Positions 22,127 through 30,131 of a stretch of DNA of 64,000 nt are shown piece by piece. The notes beneath the pieces were generated by a model, which saw nothing but the letters and a program-made list of their open reading frames with translations, was not told the DNA's origin and searched no databases. The stretch spans positions 838,214-902,213 of the forward strand of contig BLLK01000040.1 of the NCBI GenBank assembly GCA_021927905.1, in the 5' to 3' direction. Position 1 is the stretch's first letter. Each line of letters begins with the position of its first letter. This DNA is from Chaetoceros tenuissimus. Taxonomy: Eukaryota > Bacillariophyta > Thalassiosirophyceae > Chaetocerotales > Chaetocerotaceae. A program made the translations under genes and the position numbers.

Positions 22127-22504
22127 GATTTAGTTTGTTTGAACTTAGATGAATGTGTTTGTGATTACACATACACTAAAAAAAGGGGCCGCGTTAGAGT
22201 TCATTTGCTTGGACAAACTCGGTCGGCCTGTGGCTGCTGTACGTACGTAGGTATTGCTTGTTCGCTGTTTTGCTGTTGTGTTGTTTGTTCGGATTGCCAC
22301 CAGACATGACGTCATTAATAGTACTGTCATTGGACAAGCTCCTCATCCGTTCCCCGTTTCACACAAAAGAATAGGTACCTTATTTGGAAGAGAATCATTC
22401 TTCACTATTATTTCAAAATCTACAAATCTCATTTTTGTTATATGATATGAGCATACACCAATTACCGAAAGAGACAAGGCAGAAGATCGACAAAATAGAC
22501 AAAG
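22127..22504. promoter_or_regulatory. Divergent promoter region with CRE palindrome
   Basis: 378 bp between the divergent CWC21-like and Tudor-like genes. It contains the perfect palindrome tgacgtca at 22307-22314, a bZIP (CREB/ATF-type) site. A further cgtacgta run lies near 22240. Confidence 0.5.
22307..22314. promoter_or_regulatory. CRE-type bZIP site tgacgtca
   Basis: Exact 8-bp CRE palindrome about 180-190 bp from each flanking start codon. TGACGT-core elements mediate CO2/cAMP responses in diatoms (known for Phaeodactylum carbonic anhydrase promoters); a role here is inference. Confidence 0.45.
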
Positions 22505-23653
22505 ATGAGCAAAGCGAATGTAGCAAAGAAGCAATCTACAAGCAACATCAGTACCGATTACAAAGTTGCGATGCAGGTATTCAACAATGAATTGTTGACA
22601 GAGGCCTGTCAGTTACTGCTATCAAACAGTTCAAACCATGATAAATCATCTAGAGAATGTGACGAAAAGTTCATTGAACTCTACAAGAGATGCTATAAAG
22701 CATCAGAGACAATATCCAAAGTAGAATCATTACCAGGATTCTCAACAAACATTGCTCCGCAACAAAAGCAGCCTCATAGGAATATACAGATGCCCAGTGG
22801 CATACATCGAAAAGGATCATTCGGTAGTGCAACTGCTTCAAACCCATCAGTAGCTGGATTTCAACCGAAAAAAATTCATGGCTTGCAGAAACCAAATTCT
22901 TTGAAAAGATCAGTGTCAGCTGGGTCATCTGCATCCATCACATCGAGTCTCACAAGTAATCATAGTACGAGACGTATTGCATCGCCAACACCTATGCAAG
23001 ATGATGGTAAACGGGCAGTACCGCCTGCAAATGCCATGAAATTTCTTCAGGCGTTGAATCAAAAAATAGATTCTTCTTCAAAAGCCTCATCCGGAACTAA
23101 ACGAGGGGTGAAGTCAGCATCAAGTGGCCAACCTACGAAACGGATGCGTAAAATGAGTAGAGAAGAAAAGGATGAGGAAGAAGAAGAGTTTCTAGAGGAC
23201 GATAGTAGTTCCAGTGGTGAAGAGGAAGAATTTGATGTCGAGAAGAACGCGGAGGCATCGAAAGAATCCGATAAAGATAGCAATACAAGTACATCGAAAA
23301 GACGAAACAATGGAAAGACAAAAAAGAATGCTCCAACAGAAGAAACTGGTGAGACATTTGGAGTAGGTGAGGATGTGTTGGTTTATTATGAACCAGATGA
23401 TAAATGGTATGAAGCAATCGTGAGTAATGTAAATACAGAAAAGATCGAAGATTCCAAATCCGATGATGGTGAAGGTGACAAGAATACCAAAACAAATTCT
23501 AGACGAAGTGCAAGAGGCCAAGGAGGTAGAGCAAACAAGCAAAGTTCTGATGAAAAGAGCAATTTGAAAATAGTAAGCTATGATGTTGAATATGACAATG
23601 GTGAACATCATGAAAATGTAGCTCCTATCAACATTCAAGGAAGAGAAAATTAA
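22505..23653 (+). CDS. Nuclear-type protein with C-terminal Tudor-like domain
   Basis: 382 residues, single exon. Residues 1-75 look helical (VFNNELLTEACQLLLSN, then FIELYKRCYKASETISK). Residues 85-220 are Ser/Lys-rich with several basic clusters. An acidic Glu/Asp/Ser block covers about 220-260. The C-terminus reads GVGEDVLVYYEPDDKWYEAIV, then an inserted Lys/Ser/Arg loop, then VSYDVEYDNGEHHENVAP, the strand pattern of a Tudor or Tudor-like barrel with aromatic residues suited to methyl-lysine or methyl-arginine binding. The roughly 55-residue loop between strands is unusual. Chromatin or RNA-processing role is inference; I know no specific orthologue. Confidence 0.7.
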   Translation: MSKANVAKKQSTSNISTDYKVAMQVFNNELLTEACQLLLSNSSNHDKSSRECDEKFIELYKRCYKASETISKVESLPGFSTNIAPQQKQPHRNIQMPSGIHRKGSFGSATASNPSVAGFQPKKIHGLQKPNSLKRSVSAGSSASITSSLTSNHSTRRIASPTPMQDDGKRAVPPANAMKFLQALNQKIDSSSKASSGTKRGVKSASSGQPTKRMRKMSREEKDEEEEEFLEDDSSSSGEEEEFDVEKNAEASKESDKDSNTSTSKRRNNGKTKKNAPTEETGETFGVGEDVLVYYEPDDKWYEAIVSNVNTEKIEDSKSDDGEGDKNTKTNSRRSARGQGGRANKQSSDEKSNLKIVSYDVEYDNGEHHENVAPINIQGREN

Positions 23654-23769
23654 GTACATTGTTCTTGCCAAAGTCGTATAAAATTCTCTAAACATGTACT
23701 ATATATTTTATATTTTAAACTAAGTAAAAGCTTATGCATACTATGATTAGTCATGGTGCGTCACAATGA

Positions 23770-25068
23770 TTATTTCAGAGATTGTATTTCTGCTTCAAGG
23801 GCCTTTAAATCATCAACGACTGCAGATAATTTCCTAATGAGAAGCCATACAATAATACTGAAAATAACTATTCCACTATGAATGACTGGGTCTGATAATA
23901 GCGGAGTATTGAGACTGTTTTCATCCTGAAGTAAAGCTTCGTCCATCTCCACTTCTTGTAAGGGATCAGATGTATTTCCTTCCTCCTTTTCGACATTTTG
24001 TACCAAGGATTGAGCGTCCATTTCGCCACTTTCTTCGCAATTGTCACTCTCATTGATAACCTTGACTTCTTCCACGAAAGGTTCAGTATTTTCTGCAGGT
24101 TTTTGCTCAGTTCGTGTTTCAGTATCAGTGACTGTAGCGTTACTTGCCTCATTTTCATCGCTTCCACTCTGAATATTATCTTCACCTTTCTTGTCATCCT
24201 GCTCAGCAACATGTACATCTGAAGTCTCAGTATTCGAATCTACAGCAGCATCTTCATGACTTTCTTTAGTCTCATCCGTTTGAGGAGAACTTTCATCTAT
24301 GACTTTTGCATCATCGGAAGCCTGTTCATCTTCGTCTTTACTTTTATCTTCATCCTCCTTATGGTTTGCCATTTGCAAGGCATGCAATTCTGCAATCTGT
24401 TTCTGAAACCTACTAGTTTTTTTGTCTCCATCTATTCCACCTTTTCTTGCAATCTTTTGCTCAATCTTTTTCAAAATGTCCGAACATTTTCCACAAGTTG
24501 GACACACATAATCTACACTCTTTTTGGCCAATCTCTTTCTCTCAGCACTTGTCCAATCTAATGCCCCAATTGCTCCATCACCTGGAGTTGGAAGGAAAGA
24601 AACAAGTGCTTCCAAAATGAGACGAATGCCCCAAGCTGGTTGCCTACAAGGATGAACAAGTTTAGTTTCTATTTCACTCCAATACTTGAAAGAGAAAAAT
24701 AATAGACGTACCATAATTCAGGATGAAATGCACTAAACGATAGACATACTTTTGTATTAGTTTCAAAACGACCAGATGGTGTGAGGAACACAATATTTGG
24801 TGGTTTGAATGGATATTCTGCTGGCAAAAGTATACGACCATGATAATATCCTCCTTCAAAGTCTGTTTCATCGGCTCCACGAATGGTAAAGTGCCTATAT
24901 CGAAATTTTCATGAGTAAGCTAGATGAATTCATTTCATTGCATTATTTCAATACTTACCATTCGAACATGTCATTTTCAAGAGGATGAGCAGTGTACATG
25001 GGGCTAGGGTCAATTGAGAGTTCTCTGATATCCGCTTGGATTCTTCGCAAACTAGGAGACTTTGACAT
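23770..25068 (-). CDS. UBE2J: UBE2J-type tail-anchored ubiquitin-conjugating enzyme E2
   Basis: Exons 25068-24959, 24894-24712 and 24643-23770 (introns 64 and 68 bp, both phase 2) give 388 residues. UBC core: LENDMFEWHFTIRG, FEGGYYHGRILLPAEYPF, then KVCLSFSAFHPELWQPAW. The catalytic cysteine is Cys87, in the UBE2J/Ubc6 setting that lacks the HPN motif of other E2s. After GDGAIGALDWT and a CPTCGKC pair, a long acidic Glu/Asp/Thr-rich linker (about residues 175-345) leads to a C-terminal membrane anchor (IVIFSIIVWLLIRKL). UBE2J enzymes sit on the ER surface and serve ER-associated degradation, including Ser/Thr ubiquitination. The CPTCGKC pair is not a usual part of the core and may hold a metal. 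Confidence 0.95.
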
Positions 25069-25460
25069 CTTTTTCAAGTTGAACTTATATGAAAGAGTAC
25101 TTCTACAGGAAAATAAATAACAGAGGGGAAATTGAATTTAGGATTGTGTAAATACGATCTATACTACCGCTTCTCTGTTGTCAATAGTTCCATAGAAACA
25201 TAACAAAAATCCAACTGAACTTCGAACACGCTGATGAGATACTGAAGTATCATTCCATTCCCCCTACCCCCACCTTTGCTCTTTCCTCTCTCGTCTTGCC
25301 GTCCATCAATAAATGACGTCACCGACAAGCTAGCTAAAATACCTTAAGGGCTATTGTAATTTTCCCGCAAAATACAAAAGAAATTCATTTTCTTTCAAGA
25401 TTCAGATCAAGCCAGCCAGGTTTTTCGTGCTTTCATAAAATCTTGTAACCAAAAAGAAGA
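25069..25460. promoter_or_regulatory. Divergent promoter region with CRE palindrome
   Basis: 392 bp between UBE2J and the P-loop kinase gene. It includes a CT/CCCC-rich run at 25255-25300 and the perfect palindrome tgacgtca at 25314-25321. Confidence 0.5.
25314..25321. promoter_or_regulatory. CRE-type bZIP site tgacgtca
   Basis: Second exact CRE palindrome in a divergent promoter of this window, 140 bp from the kinase ATG and 246 bp from the UBE2J ATG. Confidence 0.45.
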
Positions 25461-26831
25461 ATGAGTGAAGCTATAATCTTGATTGGAGGAGTCCCTTGCA
25501 GTGGAAAAAGTATCACATGCAAAACGCTCAAATCCTTCTTCAACGCTGCAGAAGTCGAAGTGGTGGAACCAGTTAAATTGTTCAAATGCGAGAAATACGG
25601 AGATGTACTCTTTTTAGGTCGCTTTCCAGAGCATACTCGAACATGTGGAACTGATACGACTTCCGATGCTGCTATTCCTAAACTTGCAACATTTTTGGAA
25701 GTTGTGAAGAGACAATACAAATACGTAGTCATTGAGGGCGATAAGTTCTTCTCAAAACGTATAGTTCCAAAGCTCTTACAGTCAGAACCAAATGCTCATG
25801 CATATACTCTTCGTGTCACTCCAACTTTGGAAAATAAGAGACGTGCAAAACGTGGAGACGAACAGCATCCATATTGGGTGAAAGGGCGGCATACAAAAGT
25901 GGAAAATGTGAGTAAAGCCGTCAAGCTTTGCTCTGATGATATTAGGAGAAGGTTTCATACGGAAAAGAATAACACCATGGAACAAATGTATAAAACTGTG
26001 GAGAAAATTCTTGGGTGCATTACTTCGAAGGAATATGCAAAGGAAGCGATACTTGGTATCGATAAGGAGAGGCACCACAAAGAGATTCTTTACTCACTTA
26101 AACCATTCATATACAAATGCTTCAATTGTGATACTAATGAGAAAGTAGAAGAGCATACAAATGTTGACAAGTTCTTGAAAGGTCCATTGGCAAAAACTGC
26201 CGACCATCAGATGTTTAAGTTGTTCAAAAATGGAAAATTGCACAATCTAGAGCGAAAAAAAATGGAGACTGCTGTGACCACCGAGAAAAACTGGGATGAA
26301 AATTCACATCTTAAAATATTACTGATCGGAGATGGTCAAACATTTCGCATTGAAAAACATCTTCCACCTGTAGATGATTCAGAGACACAGGATAAGAGCT
26401 TGGATAGTGACGGTGCAAAGACAAAGGAGGTGGCTGAAAACATGAATACTCTAAAACGAGAAACCAGAAAGAAGTGTCTAAATGAAAATGCTCCATTGAT
26501 GAATGCAAATAAGCATAAGTCTAAGTCATGCAAGAAAAAGAAAATGACTACAAAAGCACAAAAACCTACAAAGCAAAAGATTGCAAAGCGAAAAGAATTG
26601 CTCTCGCCAAGAAGATCGGAACGGTTGAAGAAATCTGCACCAGCCATAACAACGAAGGACAAGAGTGTGAGAGACAATAATACACTGGCGAAGAAAACAC
26701 AGAAGACTTTAACAAAGGGAAAGAAAAAGTTCGCAAAGGCAGGAAAAACAGCGTCGAAATCCAAGAAAAGAGGAACAGTGGTAAAGTCCAAGAATACACC
26801 GAAACCAGGAAAGAAGAAGGGTAGAAAATGA
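25461..26831 (+). CDS. Phage-type P-loop nucleotide kinase fused to a basic tail
   Basis: 456 residues, single exon. Walker A GVPCSGKS at residues 10-17. The rest of the kinase half follows a pattern I associate with phage and giant-virus P-loop kinases: LFLGRF, a CGTDTTSDAAI segment, VVIEGDKFFSKR, then KRRAKRGDEQHPYWVKGRHTK, where phage enzymes have RLS and RGS-FLKGR-TK. Such kinases often act with DNA-modification genes, but the substrate here is unknown. A middle region (about 215-310) holds a CFNC pair and a LKILLIGDG strand. Residues 330-456 are extremely Lys-rich and include SPRRSERLKK, like histone-tail or chromatin proteins. Nuclear or nucleic-acid association is inference. No intron and no signal peptide. 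Confidence 0.7.
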   Translation: MSEAIILIGGVPCSGKSITCKTLKSFFNAAEVEVVEPVKLFKCEKYGDVLFLGRFPEHTRTCGTDTTSDAAIPKLATFLEVVKRQYKYVVIEGDKFFSKRIVPKLLQSEPNAHAYTLRVTPTLENKRRAKRGDEQHPYWVKGRHTKVENVSKAVKLCSDDIRRRFHTEKNNTMEQMYKTVEKILGCITSKEYAKEAILGIDKERHHKEILYSLKPFIYKCFNCDTNEKVEEHTNVDKFLKGPLAKTADHQMFKLFKNGKLHNLERKKMETAVTTEKNWDENSHLKILLIGDGQTFRIEKHLPPVDDSETQDKSLDSDGAKTKEVAENMNTLKRETRKKCLNENAPLMNANKHKSKSCKKKKMTTKAQKPTKQKIAKRKELLSPRRSERLKKSAPAITTKDKSVRDNNTLAKKTQKTLTKGKKKFAKAGKTASKSKKRGTVVKSKNTPKPGKKKGRK

Positions 26832-27287
26832 AAAGAATGCAACATCAAGTTATGAAAGTGAAATATTGCTTCACCAAGATGATTAGAATACAAGCATAGG
26901 CTGTGATGAATTAGTACAAACAACGCGACTTGTATTCACAATAATAAAACAAAAAATGAATTAATAAGTAACTAATCAAAAGCAATGCATTAGCAGTGGT
27001 GAAGTTGGAATGCTTTGTTTGAATATGTATAGTAGATGATCACCCAATCAGTCGATCGAACAACTTGTCGAAGTAGAGAAAAGACCATCACGAACGGGGA
27101 AAACTACTGTAAAAATGTGCTCATAAGAACCATTGACGTACGTCATTGAGCTTGATTGAGTGAATAATAAAATTCAAGACATTACATCAAGAGAGTACTG
27201 ATGAATAGAAAACAATTCAAAAAACAAATAAAAGAACATTATATAATTTACTTCACAAATATTATCAAGATGAAATACAATTCTGTC
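26832..27287. other. Convergent intergenic region with 12-bp palindrome
   Basis: 456 bp between the convergent kinase and HMG genes. It holds the 12-bp palindrome tgacgtacgtca at 27134-27145, two overlapping TGACGT half-sites, in an unusual position downstream of both genes. No coding frame. Confidence 0.4.
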
Positions 27288-29338
27288 TTACTTTGCTTCA
27301 CTACTATTTTTCTTCTTTTTGTTGTACTTTTCAATCTGCTTATCATATTTCTTCTTCTCTTTCTGGTATGCCGCTTCCAACGTTGCCTTCTCGTCAGCCG
27401 GAATCTTTTTCCATTGTTTACTCGTTTCTTTTGCAATTCCGCCAAAATCAAGGTTTGGATGATCTTCTGCTATCCTACTACGGTTAGCATTGGACCATTT
27501 CATGTAAGCTGTCAAAGGTCTCTTTGGTGCGTCGGGGTCTTTTGCCTTCTTTGATTTCTTAGGTGAATTCTTTGATTTCTTACTTGACTTTTGAGTAGTT
27601 TCAACAGTTGGAGGTTCATCTGTGTCTGTAGTTGTCTTCTCTGGTGTCTTAGGGGCTTCTTCAGTTTGTTCCGGTTCCGCAGCTGTAGTCTTGGCATTTT
27701 TGTTTGGTTTCTCGGAATCAGTGGATGTTGCTTTGCGTTTTCCGTTTTTGGTCGAAGGAGTACTTTCGCTAGCATTTACAGCCTGATCCGCTGTTTTCTT
27801 ACTCTTATCACTGTCTCCATTCTTCTTGTTGTACTTTTCAATCTGCTTATCATATTTCTTCTTCTCTTCCTCGTATGCCGCTTTCAACGCTGTCTTCTCT
27901 TCAGCTGGAACCTTTTTCCATTGTTTACCCATTTCTTTTGAAAGGTCTCCAAAAGCGAGATCGGGATTGTTCTTCTTTATCCTATCACGATTAGAATGAG
28001 ACCATCTAAAGAAAGCTGTCAAAGGCTTCTCTGGTTCGTTAGGGTCTTTTGCCTTCTTTGATTTCTTAGACGAATTCTTTGATTTCTTACTCGACTTCTT
28101 GGTAGTTTCAACAGTTGGAGGTTCATCTTTGTCTGTAGTTGTCTTCTCTGGTGTCTTGGGGGCTTCTTTAGCTTGTTCCGGTTCCGCAGCTGTAGTCTTG
28201 GCATTTTTGTTTGGTTTCTCGGAATCAAATTTTTTCTTCTCTTTCTGGTATGCCGCTTCCAACGTTGCCTTCTCGTCAGCCGGAATCTTTTTCCATTGTT
28301 TACTCGTTTCTTTTGCAATTCCGCCAAAATCAAGGTTTGGATGATCTTCTGCTATCCTACTACGGTTAGCATTGGACCATTTCATGTAAGCTGTCAAAGG
28401 TCTCTTTGGTGCGTCGGGGTCTTTTGCCTTCTTTGATTTCTTAGGTGAATTCTTTGATTTCTTACTTGACTTTTGAGTAGTTTCAACAGTTGGAGGTTCA
28501 TCTGTGTCTGTAGTTGTCTTCTCTGGTGTCTTAGGGGCTTCTTCAGTTTGTTCCGGTTCCGCAGCTGTAGTCTTGGCATTTTTGTTTGGTTTCTCGGAAT
28601 CAGTGGATGTTGCTTTGCGTTTTCCGCTTTTGTTGCTTGCATTGGTAAAAGTTGCTTTTTTGTCATTCTTAGTAAATTCTTTGATCTCGTTCATGTCTGG
28701 ATCATCATGAATTTTGACAACAGAATTATCTTCATCAAGGGTTATTAGGATCACCTTCTCAAGTTCTTCTTCTTCCTCTGACTCTGAAGAGTTGCTCAAG
28801 AAATGCGCCAATTGCAAGTCGGAGGCGCAAATGTGGATTTCCATGTCTTTTCCATCAGGATAGCATAAAAGATGCGCCTTCAATTCATCTATGAAATAAA
28901 CACGTTAAATATTAGTATTCCATAATTGAAACAACAAGAAGAAAGTGTATCTCACTTACCTCTGATGTCTATCGAAGACACTCTACTATTACTTCCCGAA
29001 TCATCACTGACCAAACCTCGGATGTAGATTACTTTTGAAGCAACACCATCTTTTGAATTGAGCTTGCGTATCATAACTTTGACTCTCTTCTCACCCCCAC
29101 ACGTGAGATCTAGGTCACAGTTGTCGACATCTGAAAGAAAATACCGATGAATTGCCAGTTGGAAGGAGATATTATCCACGACCTTATCCATTATAAATGA
29201 AGCAACAGATTGAGACTGTTCACTCTCAGACAAAGTAGTTATGATGCGCGACATGGATTTTTCCCTGAGCTGATGGATTGGTGCACTGTCACTAGCTGCA
29301 TCAGCCACAAAGGAAAGAATGATGCGTTTGAATTGCAT
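27288..29338 (-). CDS. Triple HMG-box protein with unrecognised N-terminal domain
   Basis: Exons 29338-28960 and 28888-27288 (71-bp intron, phase 1) give 659 residues. An in-frame stop lies seven codons upstream of the first ATG. Residues 1-165 form a folded-looking domain I do not recognise (SFQLAIHRYFLSDVDNCDLDL, MIRKLNSKDG). Residues 165-215 are acidic. Three HMG boxes follow, each preceded by a Lys/Ser/Thr/Pro/Glu linker: boxes 1 and 3 begin DPDAPKRPLTAYMKW, box 2 begins DPNEPEKPLTAFFRW. Box 1 plus linker and box 3 plus linker are identical at DNA level over 393 bp. HMG boxes bend DNA; likely a chromatin architectural protein. Box 1 is cut short at its C-terminus (KKFD then next linker). 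The SSRP1/FACT family was considered but the N-terminus does not fit. Confidence 0.82.
27352..27744. repeat. 393-bp perfect internal duplication, copy 1
   Basis: Base-for-base identical to 28234-28626 as read by eye; offset 882 bp (294 codons, in frame). It encodes HMG box 3 and its preceding linker. Confidence 0.93.
28234..28626. repeat. 393-bp perfect internal duplication, copy 2
   Basis: Encodes HMG box 1 and its preceding linker; identical to 27352-27744. Sequences diverge abruptly at both borders, pointing to a recent duplication or gene-conversion tract. Confidence 0.93.
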
Positions 29339-30131
29339 TTCAAATTGGACTTCAATCTAATGGATATAGATATGGTTTGCTTATGTTGTGAAAGAAAAAT
29401 GAGACAAGGATCACAACGTCGAGTGTAAAAGAAATGAACTTCAAGCAAGACAGCTTTGGTGTCAAGGCAAGTTCTGATACGTTGAGGCAAGTGCTCCAGA
29501 ATTTCAACTGCTGGCGTATCCGCGGAAGTTTTCCCTTTCTAGTAAGCAGTAACAGCCTAAGATACGCGAGTCTATGTTCAACCCGCGGGTGGAGGTGAGA
29601 ATTTCCGCGCGTTGAAAACCAAAAACTCGCCGCGTAGAATCTGAATTCATTGTTTTCCACGCTTCGCGCGTAAATAAACTACGGGGCGTTTTGCTGTAGT
29701 CTGCGTACATCTAGAAGACTACACTACTAACTAAAGTGGATAAGAATCACCCTACTAGGGCGGGCGCGATGGAGCCGCGACCCAGGGCCACTCCACTGAA
29801 CTGCCTCCACTCTATCCCACGCTCTAATAAGCTTCGACTCCACTCACTACTCCACTCTACCACGCCCTTTTGTTTGACAGATTCAGATGGAATAATAGGA
29901 CTCTACCTGCAGCCTGACACCGAGTGAGTCGTGACTACAGTCCAACGGACAACGAACGAAGCTCATTTTTCTTTCTTTGGAAAAGCAACATAGAACATAG
30001 GAGTACTGCATCACACACGACAATTACTAATTAACAGATCTATATACATTGTGTACTATACAATATAAGTAATCGAAGTGGACAACAAGATCTTACTCCC
30101 CTTATAACTGCAAATACTGTACGACAACGAA
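29339..30131. promoter_or_regulatory. Divergent region between HMG and TPR-MYND genes
   Basis: 793 bp. The part 29500-29830 is clearly more GC-rich than the rest, with repeated CG-rich cores (tccgcgg, cccgcggg, ttccgcgcg, cttcgcgcg) and a ccactcc-type run near 29790-29860. TTCCGCGC-like cores resemble E2F sites, which is only a suggestion. A 63-codon frame at 29736 looks fortuitous. Confidence 0.35.

Noticed and set aside
23059-23695. Minus-strand frames opposite the Tudor-like gene
   Set aside because: Cys/Ser/Leu/Phe-rich shadows of Glu/Lys-rich codons on the true strand.
27201-28748. Plus-strand frames opposite the HMG gene
   Set aside because: Hydrophobic shadow frames of Lys/Thr-rich coding sequence; they duplicate together with the HMG repeats.
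27288-29338. SSRP1/FACT subunit identity for the HMG protein
   Set aside because: The N-terminal domain does not show SSRP1 PH-like motifs and SSRP1 has one HMG box.
29736-29927. 63-codon frame in the divergent promoter
   Set aside because: Low-quality composition, no homologous features, inside a GC-rich promoter stretch.
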